A stretch of DNA of 64,000 bases. Origin: Gentiana macrophylla (Eukaryota > Streptophyta > Magnoliopsida > Gentianales > Gentianaceae). Location: the NCBI GenBank assembly GCA_026214975.1, contig JAOBSW010000762.1:496001-560000 (forward strand), in the 5' to 3' direction. Below are positions 49,401 to 59,459 of this stretch, piece by piece; positions within the stretch are counted from its first letter, which is position 1; each line of letters opens with the position of its first letter. Under the pieces are notes generated by a model, which was given only the letters and a program-made list of their open reading frames with translations, made no database searches and was not told the origin of the DNA. The position numbers were made by a program, and so were the translations under genes.

Positions 49401-50337
49401 ATGCCATGTTTAAGTGGGGGGTAGGAGACTTAGCCATGTTATGTTATAATTGAAAATTGAATGAAATGGCACATGATTGAAAAAATTGAATAAATACCAT
49501 ATTATGTATCTCGTACCCTTAGAATTGTGAGTTCCTAGCTAAGAATTGATAGGAAATGAACCAAGTTGCATGAGTACGTGATCATTTTATACTTATGTTA
49601 AGTAAATTTAAGGATATTCATGCCCGTTTTTTCAAGTAGTTATTTATTATTCAATTACTCAATCTGTGAATCGAGTATACCGTGCAAATCATAATAACTG
49701 AAGAAATTATGTGTACATTGCATAGATGATTGGTTATGTGAACTTAGTATCAATATCTATCTCTGTGATGCATTCTTATCTTTTAGCCATTAAAGCAGAG
49801 TAATAAGCTTGAGGCGCACTGTGTTTTAGCAAAATGTTAGACTTTGGGCTTGTAGTGACATTACCAAAGTAGCCCCGCTTGTGGTAATATTCGATGCTAT
49901 ACATGATCTAAGATAGGGGATACTCTAAAAGTTTTCTTCCTTGAGATTGATAGTATTTGAAAAATATGAAGAATTGAAGAAAAATTCAACTTTTAAGAGG
50001 CTTTGAGTAGCACTCGGTCTCCAAGTCCAAAATCCCTATAGATACGCTCTTGCTTATTGCTCTAGTGCTCTAACCATTGCGAGGCATAAGAAGTATGAAT
50101 TTGAGGTTGGTAGGTTGAGATGCGAGGGTTAGCATAAACTCTAATCTTGCCACGAATATATAAAACTAAATGCACATGCACACATCACTTGATTCATAGT
50201 AAGTAGTGAATAATGGATATCTTATGAGCATGACTAGTATGAGTTGACTTGAGTTTCTTGCGTAAGTATGATTTGACCATAAAAAATGTTGTCTTGGGGA
50301 ATGACTTATTGATGCTTTGTTCGGGACGATCAAAGTC

Positions 50338-50352
50338 TAAGTGGGGGGTAGT
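50338..50352 (+). other. Polypurine tract of the gypsy element
   Basis: TAAGTGGGGGGTAGT lies directly before the 3' LTR start TGATGACGG. Confidence 0.85.
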
Positions 50353-52112
50353 TGATGACGGTCAAATTATACCCGTAAAAGTCATCAACATTGACCTTAA
50401 ATCGAGATTAATAATGTATATTTCATATTAAATCACTCGTTTATTTAATGTTAAGTGATTATTAATATGATATTTGGTATTTAGCTGTTTTTATTATTAA
50501 AAGACCGATTTATTGTGCGATAAATGCTGATTTTGCAGATCACGACAAATCGAGAGGATAAATGTCATTCAATCAGTAAATCTCGAGATAATAAGGAAGA
50601 AAATCGGAGCATTAATCAAGAGATAAATCATAAGAATCAGATCAGCACGGAAAGAATGCAGTGAGGAACAAGTCAGACAAAGAGACGCATTTAACACGTG
50701 CAGAAAAAGGCTCGGTCGACCGAGCCCTATCATTCGGTCGACCGAGTATGTCGGTTCGGTCACTCACGGGATTTTCGCGTGTATATCTTCTAGATCCTCC
50801 CTAGGTCGGTTACAACCTCTATATAAGCAGCAGCTACGAGAAATTGTAAATCATCCCTTCATTCTTTCTTCAATCTTACAATTCATAATATAACTTTGAT
50901 ACAATGTAGAATAATTTGAGGGTTTCCAGCAATTTAGGGGCTTGATATGTAAGCCTTTATTCTCTGTCTTTTTATTTTCGTGAATTAATTCCCCAATTAT
51001 GCTTTATCGTTTGAGTTAGTTAATCATAGCTAGATGATGTAGATCTAGGCTATGACGTTGGGAAGGTGGCGACACCTTGTCTATGAGGATCCCATAACCT
51101 ACGTCATCTACTTAGTTTCTATCCATGAATCTGCATTGTTTAATTAATGTGTATCTAAGTTAGTTTATATGAATGCTTTACGAATTCTTGTTTAATCCGT
51201 TGTGTATGATGAAAGCTTATTTGAGAGATACGTTCGGGAATGTAACTGGGGAAAAAAGACCATTCGGTCGACCGAGCCCGACTATTCGGTCGACCGAGCC
51301 CCCTGTTCATCCGTTAAATAGCCACGTCTTTATGGTTAGGTTAACTTAATAGAATTTATTATCTCAGTTGGTATGGCTATGGCTACGTTACTCGCTTAGT
51401 TTAATTAAAACGTGTAAAAAGGAAATACCAATATAAAACTCTTAGATAGGCTTATGAATTGCTCTTCATGGACGTTCAGCGTTATCTAGGTAGGTTTATA
51501 TTTGGGGATTGCTAGCACCTGATTATACGTACGTCGTAGATTATCATGAGACTATAACTTGGTAATTGCTAGTTGGACGAGAGTTTGAGTGATCGTTTAG
51601 GAAGTACGCCTAACCATAGGAATGTTGCCTAGACGAGGTGTACGGTCAATATCGGCATCCTTAGAGTCGTAAGCGTGTGAGTTATATGAGATGGAGGCAC
51701 TTAAAAGGCGAAGTCACGTAACAATAGCACAGTGATCTAGCAACCTAACCGGTGCTAAGTCAAGTTAAAGAGGATGACTCCCGTAGCCAATCTAAGATAG
51801 ATACAAACGGATTGACACTTAATAAGTTCAGTTTATTATATAAATTATCTATGTCTAAACGATAAAGACTATAATTAGGGAGGTTAATTACGTTGTGTCG
51901 AGTCGTATCTTTACCTTTCTTGTCTTATGTTGGTCGTAGACCGCCGCTATGTCCTTGACATGTTTAATTAATTGTTTGTATGTAAGATGATCCACAATTG
52001 GTTCCCTGTGGGATCGACCTTGATTCACTATAGCTATACTACGATGGGCCTAGTCCTCTTGCTAGTATTGGTTTATGGTGGTCAAGTATATTATAACTGA
52101 TTGACCCGATCA
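50353..52112 (+). repeat. 3' LTR of the gypsy element (1,760 bp)
   Basis: Nearly identical to the 5' LTR over long stretches but with many small indels, for example a rearranged patch near 51071-51115 versus 45421-45440. It keeps the four palindromes (50709-50726, 50734-50745, 51264-51275, 51286-51297). Here the fourth is perfect. Confidence 0.92.
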
Positions 52113-52503
52113 AGATGCGGTCCAAGTGTCTCTACACTTCGATAGATGAGATCTATCCCGCTTACTTAAAGCATGAAGACATCTAATACGTGCTAGCTTT
52201 GTTCATACTATCAATGCCCTGTTTAATAGTACATCATCACCTAGAGACATTTAAGTATCAAACTTATTAAAGTGATTAGAGATCTCATCAACCATAATCG
52301 CCTATCATGGTTTATCTATCACAGTTTAATATTAAGGACGTTATCATATAACAATTCATAATTGGTTCTTTAAAAAGAACAAATATATGACAACAGAAAA
52401 GCCATTTAATATATGCATAAACATAAAGAAATAGTAGAAATGATCCGACCCGGTCGGATCCGGTCCAACCCGATTGGGTTTAGGACACTATTCCAACAAC
52501 TGA

Positions 52504-52780
52504 TACATATTATATTAACATATATCAGTCAATAAGACATAATAAGAATAACTATATATAGAGACAGTGACACAAGTAGTGTATAAGTGATATTACATAT
52601 ACCACATATTTTACATGTGCATGTTAGACATATTCTAGTTTTAATGACGAGTACCAGGCTAGCTGTTATAGAGCAAAGGCAAAACGATGTCTAGATCAAA
52701 GTATAGGTTTACTAGAGTTTGATCTTTGTATAGGTTTGATCAAACAAGCACTGTAAATGATGTAAGTCAACCTGCTGATA
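52504..52780. other. Continuation of the split LTR fragment, otherwise unassigned
   Basis: AT-rich text that resumes the sequence interrupted at 43126. I cannot place where that LTR ends. Confidence 0.3.
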
Positions 52781-54398
52781 TAATTCCCGATGATTAACCC
52801 ATTTTTCTTTTTGTAATTAGTGGTATTTTGACATCAATGTGAGCAATTTTGTGTGGTAATTGGAACCAATTTTTATGTACATAGTATTCTCTGAAAAACC
52901 ATGTTCTAGTTGTATTATATTAGTATTAGCCGATTTTGTTATTAGATTTACACGTGGTATCTGTGTGTGTATTTTGCAGTGCGGATATCACGGTTGGGAG
53001 CGTGGATTCTGACTTTAGGGTGGCCGTTGATTCTTTTATGATGATTTTGGAGCTATGGCAAGGATTTCAACCCATGAGGATTATCGATACATATTAGAGG
53101 GTTCGATCCAAGCCAAGTGGAAGAATGAATTATGATTATGTGATTTCAGATACAATTGACTCGAGCCATGTCACATTGACCTGCGTCAAGGAGTTGATGA
53201 GCATTCAATGCGGATGTCATTCAACCAACCTCTACAAATGGGACTTGACCCACGCCAAGCAGCTCTGACCTGCGCCAGTAGTGCAAGTTGGGTTTGACGC
53301 GTGCCAGATGGAATTGACCTGAGTCAACATTGCAGAGTCAGCAAAGAATTTATCCTTTTATTCTTCCAAGCACATTATTATCAACATTATCATCTTCTTC
53401 AACTTTTCCATCTTGAAGGCAACCCCCCACCCCTGGCTTTTACAGCCGAATTTTAGTAGAAATTAACCGTTGATTGTGATTGTAAAAGCTAAGGATTCTA
53501 GCTTAACTCTTTTAGTTGATTGAATTCAACACACTAGTGTTAGTTCATTGAAGCTTTTGGGAGTTGGATGATGAGCACCAACTCGAATTTGTTCTCTTGA
53601 TTTGGTAATCCTTGATCTTTATTGTCATTCGATTGTTCTTATGCTTATGAATATTAATCTTGAGATGTTGATATTTGTAGACATGAGTGGCTAGACTTTT
53701 CTAGCCAAGATTATGTTATAGTTTTAGTTTATCCTCTTGTGTTGTTTGGGAATGATTGTTTTTGTTGTTTAGTTCCAATTGTTGTGAAGCTTTTCCTACT
53801 TGTGTTGTATTAATTGCTTGCATTAGAGTAATTGCCTAGTGTTAGCATTTACGTGTTGACTGAGACCGAAAGGAGATGTCAATCGTGAGAAGAGGGTAGG
53901 AGAACCGGAAGGTAAAATCGACCTCTCGGGGCATTCAATTTCTTATCCGGGGATAGTTGACACAGTCATTGCATTCAAGTGCGTAGCATACCGAGTCATT
54001 AAGTTTAGTACACCTAGACCAAAGAGGAGGTAGAAAGCAATTCCGTACACTTGTATGAGGGGGAATTGCTTGCTTAGGAATGCACCGCTTCATACTTTTG
54101 GACACTAATGGTAGGATGGTAGGAGGTCATTCCCATGAGACTACGAGAGGATGGCTAGGTTATACGTTATCTTGGCTAGTTTCCTTTATCGTTTATCATC
54201 TTTTTTATCACAACACTTTATTTATGCATTTAATAATCATCTTGCAAATTTGTGACCTAGATCGAAGTAATATAGACTTTTTAGTGTGTAACCTCATAAT
54301 TGTGCATTCCCCGTGGAGACGACCTTGACTCACCAAACTAGACTATAGTCGACCCGGTACACTACCAGTCAGATTGGACATCTAGGAATTGGCCATCA
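52781..54398 (+). repeat. Athila/Tat-like LTR (start approximate)
   Basis: The right end is well defined: CCGTGGAGACGACCTTGACTC near 54310, then GGCCATCA at 54391-54398, followed by a PBS. The left end is an estimate. The stretch 53160-53335 contains repeated GACCTGCGTCAA / GACCCACGCCAA / GACCTGCGCCA motifs. No second LTR of this element is in the window. Confidence 0.6.
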
Positions 54399-54405
54399 AG
54401 TTTTC

Positions 54406-54423
54406 TGGCGCCGTTTCCGGGGA
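54406..54423 (+). other. Primer-binding site, tRNA-Asp type
   Basis: TGGCGCCGTTTCCGGGGA, one base different from the PBS at 46440, eight bases after the LTR end. Confidence 0.88.
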
Positions 54424-54583
54424 ATTCCTTTTTGAGTAAATGTTACTACTTGTATCAGTTTTAAAATTTTTGAGAATATGTTAAGTCTGTTTCTAATCTC
54501 AATTCTGTTTACTTCTTTGGTGCTTACCATTTGGTAGGATGCCAAGTGCGTTTGATCGTTTTCTTGTTGTTTCACTTTTGTAG

Positions 54584-56107
54584 TTGATGACTCGGTCCCG
54601 AACCGGTAAAGGTCCACTTACTCCATATCGTTCGGACATTAACACATATGAAAGACAATTGAGAGCTGAGCATAAAGTTGGTCAGTCTAGTGGAGAATCA
54701 CTTGGTGAAGAATCATCCCGATACTCATCAACTCGAGAAGAGATGGTGGAGAATCTTGAGAATGCACAGATTGAACCCCCACCGGAAGATCCAAATCCCC
54801 AACCAAATCCCAATAACCAAGGCCGAAATAACTGAAACAACCGGAACCGACGAAACCAAAACCACAATCAAAACCAAGGCCAAAACAATCCACCTTTGAG
54901 ACCTCTTTGTGATCAACCTTTGAGAAGAAATGCACCTAATGATCCCATTAGATTACCTAATGAAGGGGAAAATAATTTTGAAGTGAAAGGGCACCTTTTC
55001 GGATTGATTGATAACAAATGCCAATTCGCAGGAGAAGATTTTGAAGATCCACATTATCACCTCTATTATTTTGAGCAACTGTGCAATACAGCCAAGAGTC
55101 ATGGAATTCAGAAGGAGTTGACAAGATTGTCTATGTTCCCGTACTCGTTGACAGGTAGAGCCAAGGAATGGTTTGTATCCTTACCCCATCATTCATTAAC
55201 TACGTGGGATGAGGTGCAAAATGAATTCTTAAAGCAATATTTTACACCTGGAAGGAACTTGAAATTGAAGGTTGCAATAGCAAATTTTGTGCAAGGACCC
55301 GATGAAACATTAGGGGGTGCATGGGAAAGATTCAAGAAATTGTGAAGCCCCGATCATGGTTACCCATTTGATATGAAAATACAACTTTTCTGTAGACAGT
55401 TGAGGACAGAATCGCGTGCTAATATTGACCACGCATGTGGAGGGTGTTTGATGTCACGTAATGCTCATGAAGTCTATGATGCTATAGAGAGAATTTCAAA
55501 GAATCATCGTATGTGGGAAGCCGGATCAAGTACGAGGAAAGTTAGTTTTACAGAAGGATCAAAAGACAGTTCAGAGCTTATAGAGAAGATAGATAAGTTG
55601 TCTAAGAAGTTTGATAATTTGCAGTCAAGCAAAAGGGTGGAAGGAAACTTTCTGATTGAAAGCAAGAGAGATAATGTCTATGGCAATGATGATGACATAT
55701 CTTTGGAGATGGAAGAGCCTGGTGACTTACAAGCGGAGGAAGTAAGCTTCATGCAACAACACCGGAATTTGAACAATGCATATTCTAACTCTTTCAATGC
55801 TATTAAGAGAGATCATCCGAATTATCGTTGGAATGAGAGCTCATATAAGCAAGGACAACCACCCTTTGATCCACAACCATGAACCTCCTACAATTCCAAT
55901 ACCTCAACTCAATCACCAAACATTCATTCTTATCCTCAACCCACCACACAAACTATACCAATAACCGAGAGTTCTGACCAAGCACAAGATGATAGATGGG
56001 ACAACACTTTGGATAAACTTTTGGGAGTAGTTGCCACTCAAGCAACGTATTTGATTTACAGAATCAGAAATATTAATGGCAGAGTATCAGAGAAGCAACG
56101 GGTATGA
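54584..56107 (+). pseudogene. Athila/Tat-like gag, interrupted by three in-frame TGA
   Basis: One frame runs from ATG 54584 to TGA 56105-56107 (507 codons) with internal TGA codons near 54833, 55343 and 55880 and no frameshift. The start (MMTRSRTGKGPLTPY) and an Asn/Gln/Arg-rich linker are followed by the retrotransposon gag core: FPYSLTGRAKEWFVSLP, TTWDEVQNEFLKQYF and GGAWERFKKL. The characteristic IDHACGGCLMSRNAHEVY and a coiled-coil segment come next. Gag forms the particle that packages element RNA. The following pol region is absent because the sequence runs into a copia LTR near 56.3 kb. Confidence 0.88.
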
Positions 56108-56299
56108 GAATGCTAATAGAGGAGAACAACCGTTATACGAGAGTCGGATGAAATGGCTAATAGAGTAGAAGATTTTAGGGTTCAGAAAATAGGTTATATG
56201 GACATTTTAGAAGGGCCGGATATTATAGAGGTAAATGATTGAGCCCAGCAAAATCCGGGTCCAACAAAGAATGCAGATCAAGGGCCGGATCATTCAATA

Positions 56300-56614
56300 A
56301 ATTAGACCTACCAGAATTCTGTTAATTGGTAAATTAATTAACATATATATAAAATTAAAAAAAATTAATTTCATACTATATCTCAATTATTAATTAAACT
56401 TAATTAATTTACACAGTTCCTGCAAAACAGAAACACAGGAAAGGTGCCTTACGATGTAAGTCAAAGACTTCGAGGCTTATTAGTGATATTATATATAGCA
56501 AATAAGATACATATAGATTACATGTCACTGAAATACTTATAAAAGCTTTAAATCGATGAAGACGTTACTTTTGAAAATTAATCAACATAATATCGTACCA
56601 CAAAATACTCAACA
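56300..56614 (-). repeat. SIRE-like copia 3' LTR, truncated
   Basis: Read on the minus strand it starts TGTTGAGTATTTTGTGGTAC at 56614, right after a PPT (reverse complement of 56615-56627, AAAGGGGGAGAT). The other end should read TGTTGGATCG on + but is missing, so the LTR is cut short where it meets the Athila gag tail. The left limit is approximate. Confidence 0.7.
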
Positions 56615-58505
56615 ATCTCCCCCTTTGATTCATTTTCTAAATAACACTTTAAAGCTTTTATTAATGGACATTTTAAAACCATGGAGAGTTACACTCCCCC
56701 TTAATTAGAGCTTTTCAACATAGAACAAGTTCTCGTTAAAAGTTTTAATACAACTCTCTCCCCCTTAGTTTGAAAATTAATCAAATAAGGACTTAAAGGC
56801 TTGGGGTTGAGAGCTATATCACAAAATACTCATATAAAATTTAATTTGACACAAATACTTATATACAATAAAAGGTAATACAAGAAAAGTGTACTTCCCT
56901 ATCAATGATACCAAGGACTATCATTTGAGCATTGAGCTTGTATTGATACCAAAAGATTTGCACCATGTCATTTATTGCATGTATCCATGAAATATTCTAT
57001 TTAAGCTCAAAGGACCTACAAGGACAAGAAAATGACTATGGTACCCTTTATATTTTGGGTACTTGGGGGTTACGTTGATTTTTCTTGGGAACCCAAACTT
57101 TCCTACTTTGGGCTTATGTTCCGTTTTTCTAACCCATAAGGGTCTAGTAAACTGACCATAAAATCCATTGTCGGGATAGGATGAGTAATAAGCATTAAAT
57201 GCACAAGGGTCATGATATGGATGAGAATGAAATACATGACCATGATGTGATTGCCAAAAGTGTGGTTCGGCAAATCGTGGCGTGTGAATAGTTTGTCTAT
57301 AAGTGTAATAAGGTGTTTGACGAATCCTAGAGTCATGGTATCTATATGAATTATTTTTATGAACATGATATTTATAAGATGAAGCATTCCTATAGACATG
57401 ATTTCTAGGTGATTCATAATCAGATTGATAAGAGTAGTTCTTTGGAGTGTAGTTCTTAGAACTTCGCCTATCATACTGATATGCATGATGCTTCCTATTG
57501 GCATTTTTTTTCTAATGTTCGAAGTATGATGTGAGGTGTGTGTTTTTGATGATGAAGCATACTTGTGTGTGTGTTTAGATGCAATATTTTGTGCCGGTGA
57601 TGTATGTTTAAATGCTATAGGTCGGGGCACAGACGTTTCCTTTTGAGACTCGGGTTTAGTGACTACAGACTCATTCACGGTTCCTTCCTTAGAAGTATCA
57701 AGAATGTGTTTAGTGTGGCCCGAGGATTCTTTAGGATATGAGAGAGGAGTTTCCAATCTAGCAAGATTGTTTTCAAGCTCTTGAATGGCTTGTTTTAATT
57801 CATCTCTCTCATTTCGTAAAGAATGCAATTCAGTCTCATATTCAGAAACCTTTTGTTTCAAATCAACTTCGAGGAATTTAACTTTTAATTCGAGTTGATT
57901 TGTGGTGCTCGTTAAGGAACATATGAGATTGTCTTTCTCAACTATGTCCTTATTGAGTCCTCTATTAGTTTTTGAAAGAAACATACATCTATTTTTGAAG
58001 CCTTCACAAATCTCAATGATATCAAAAGGTTCCTCGGATTCTGAGTCGTAGCTTGATTCTGAATTTGATTCAGAACATTTTGATTGGTGCTCAAAATTTG
58101 ATTGTGACTTATTTCTCGAATGTTCGTCAATCTTAACTCCAAGAGCCAGCTCATGCATAGGCTTATTAGAAGAGGATTCAGATCGAGCCATACGATTTCT
58201 GCAACCCATATATTTTGCGGTTCAAATGACAAACTTAATAATTTCTGCAGAAATACCAAACTCAAAAGACACAAGTGTATTATATCACGGAAAATTGGTT
58301 TGTATCAATAAATTAAGTATCACAAAAAGGGGCACTTCTAATCCAAAAAGATGTCAGAACACAATACTTAGAGATAATTAAATGATGGGCACAATATGTG
58401 ACACAAAAAAAGACAAATGCAGCATTTAAGAATTTATCAAAAAGGATTGATCACAAAAACTAATTCCAAGGTTTGATCTCTAGGTGACCAAGCTCTGATA
58501 CCAAT
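56615..58505 (-). mobile_element. SIRE-like copia internal region lacking pol
   Basis: The PBS (TGGTATCAGAGC on the minus strand) is at 58492-58503 and the PPT at 56615-56627. Only a gag 3' portion lies between them. Protease, integrase, RT and RNase H are missing, so this copy is deleted or non-autonomous. Three purine-rich GGGGGAG tracts (56615, about 56695, about 56760) precede the LTR. Confidence 0.8.
57000..58209 (-). pseudogene. SIRE-like gag fragment with coiled coil and frameshift
   Basis: The minus frame 58209-57103 has 368 codons. It starts MGCRNRMARSESSSNK and then has a Ser/Glu-rich linker and a long coiled coil (LHSLRNERDELKQAIQEL near residue 130). From about residue 235 (57510) the frame turns into an Ile/His/Met-rich run. 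A neighbouring frame there reads as a Tyr/His/Arg-rich tail ending ...QFTRPLWVRKTEHKPK, which looks like the true continuation. A run of T at 57506-57513 is the likely site of the shift. The gag N-terminus and zinc knuckle are not seen. Confidence 0.6.
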
Positions 58506-59079
58506 TGTTGGATCGATAATAACGCAAACACACTTTAGAAAGGAGGGGGGGTTGAATAGAGTGTGGGTGATTTTTAACTTCTTTTCGATTAAACACAAGT
58601 ACTAGTAAAATAAGTGTGAAAGCTTACTTATTCTACTATACGCTTGTGTTATAAAACCTTAGTGATCAAAAGGATTAATTTATTGTGATAAAAACAAGTT
58701 ATAACACATTGCAAACATATTAGGTGATCAACACAAGTTATAGTCTAATTAATCAAAGGGTAATATAACAATCTGAAAATACTTTATATCAACACAACAG
58801 CTTGCAGATGCACTGTAGCTTAAAACAAATATTAAACCAACTATTCCGGACACTATATATAATGTGAACAAACAAATTTCAGATTGATTAACTATTTAAT
58901 CCAAAACAGACGGCAACTAGTTCAGCCCTAACTTGTAGTGACGTTTTGGACAAGCCGTCACTAAAAGTTAAGACACAAATCAGACTGCAGGCAAAGAGGA
59001 TTCAAACGCTTTATTTAAACAAATTGCTTAGCGAATAAAAGAATACAAATCAGATTACACAGGAAGGTAGTTTGCAAAT

Positions 59080-59238
59080 TATTGACGAGTCTCTAAGCCT
59101 TGGCCAACAAGTATCCGCCTAGACTAGGGTTTTATTATTATTGTTTTATGTTCCGTATTTACCCTTATTGTACTCTTATATAAACAATCTATTGTACACA
59201 GTTGAAATCAATGAGAATACACTTTTACAACTTTAACA
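59080..59238 (+). repeat. 5' LTR (159 bp)
   Basis: TATTGACGAGTCTC...CAACTTTAACA. It starts with TA where TG is usual, and the same start is present in the 3' LTR, so it was inherited. TATA-like TTATATAAAC near 59176. Confidence 0.92.
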
Positions 59239-59379
59239 TGGTAGCAGAGCCAGAGGTCTCGAGTTCGAACCTGGCTATAAACATTATTATTTCCCCTATT
59301 TATATTGTGCACGTGATGCATGTGTTGTGCCTCTTTGTTATTGGAGCCTAGTTTGCTCCGGCTGCCTAGTTGGCTTAAC

Positions 59380-59430
59380 CTTGTTATAGGCCCACACTTG
59401 AGGGGGAGTGTTAAAGTGATATAAGAAATA
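59380..59430 (+). other. Foreign PPT/LTR-start-like segment within the internal region
   Basis: CACTTGAGGGGGAGTGTTAAAG looks like the purine tract and LTR start of another copia family, yet it sits between this element's PBS and its zinc knuckle. It marks the deletion or recombination that removed most of gag. Confidence 0.45.
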
Positions 59431-59459
59431 TAGTAGCGCCTTCCTTAACAGCCGGCTCT

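Larger units (their letters stand above)
46434..50352 (+). mobile_element. Non-coding internal region of the gypsy element
   Basis: The longest frame (48166-48576, 136 codons) is hydrophobic, Pro/Phe/Leu-rich and matches nothing I recognise. Its reverse strand also has an 82-codon frame, so composition alone may explain it. A second PPT-like tract (TTTAAGTGGGGGGTAGGAG, near 49409-49427) follows TTGAGGACAATGCC. This pair of motifs is common in Tat-type elements upstream of the real 3' end. Confidence 0.75.
44694..52112 (+). mobile_element. Non-autonomous gypsy (Tat/Athila-like, LARD-type), 7.4 kb
   Basis: Two long LTRs flank a 3.9-kb internal region that has a tRNA-Asp-type PBS and a PPT but no recognisable gag, protease, RT or integrase. 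It inserted into the solo copia LTR. The expected 5-bp duplication is not clean (GTACA left, AGATG right). Mobility would have required proteins from a related autonomous element. Confidence 0.9.
43127..52498 (-). repeat. Solo copia LTR, split by a gypsy element
   Basis: The pieces 43127-44693 and 52113-52498 (about 1,953 bp together) are the reverse complement of the LTR at 3514-5481, ending in TGTTGGAATAGTGTCC read on the minus strand. A perfect target duplication ACTGA lies at 43122-43126 and 52499-52503. No internal copia sequence exists between the two halves, so this is a true solo LTR left by LTR-LTR recombination and later split by the gypsy insertion. Confidence 0.92.

Noticed and set aside
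59239..59275. tRNA gene or tRNA-derived SINE (GTTCGAACC box B-like text)
   Set aside because: It sits exactly at the copia PBS, where complementarity to initiator tRNA-Met extends into the T-arm; no box A or full cloverleaf.
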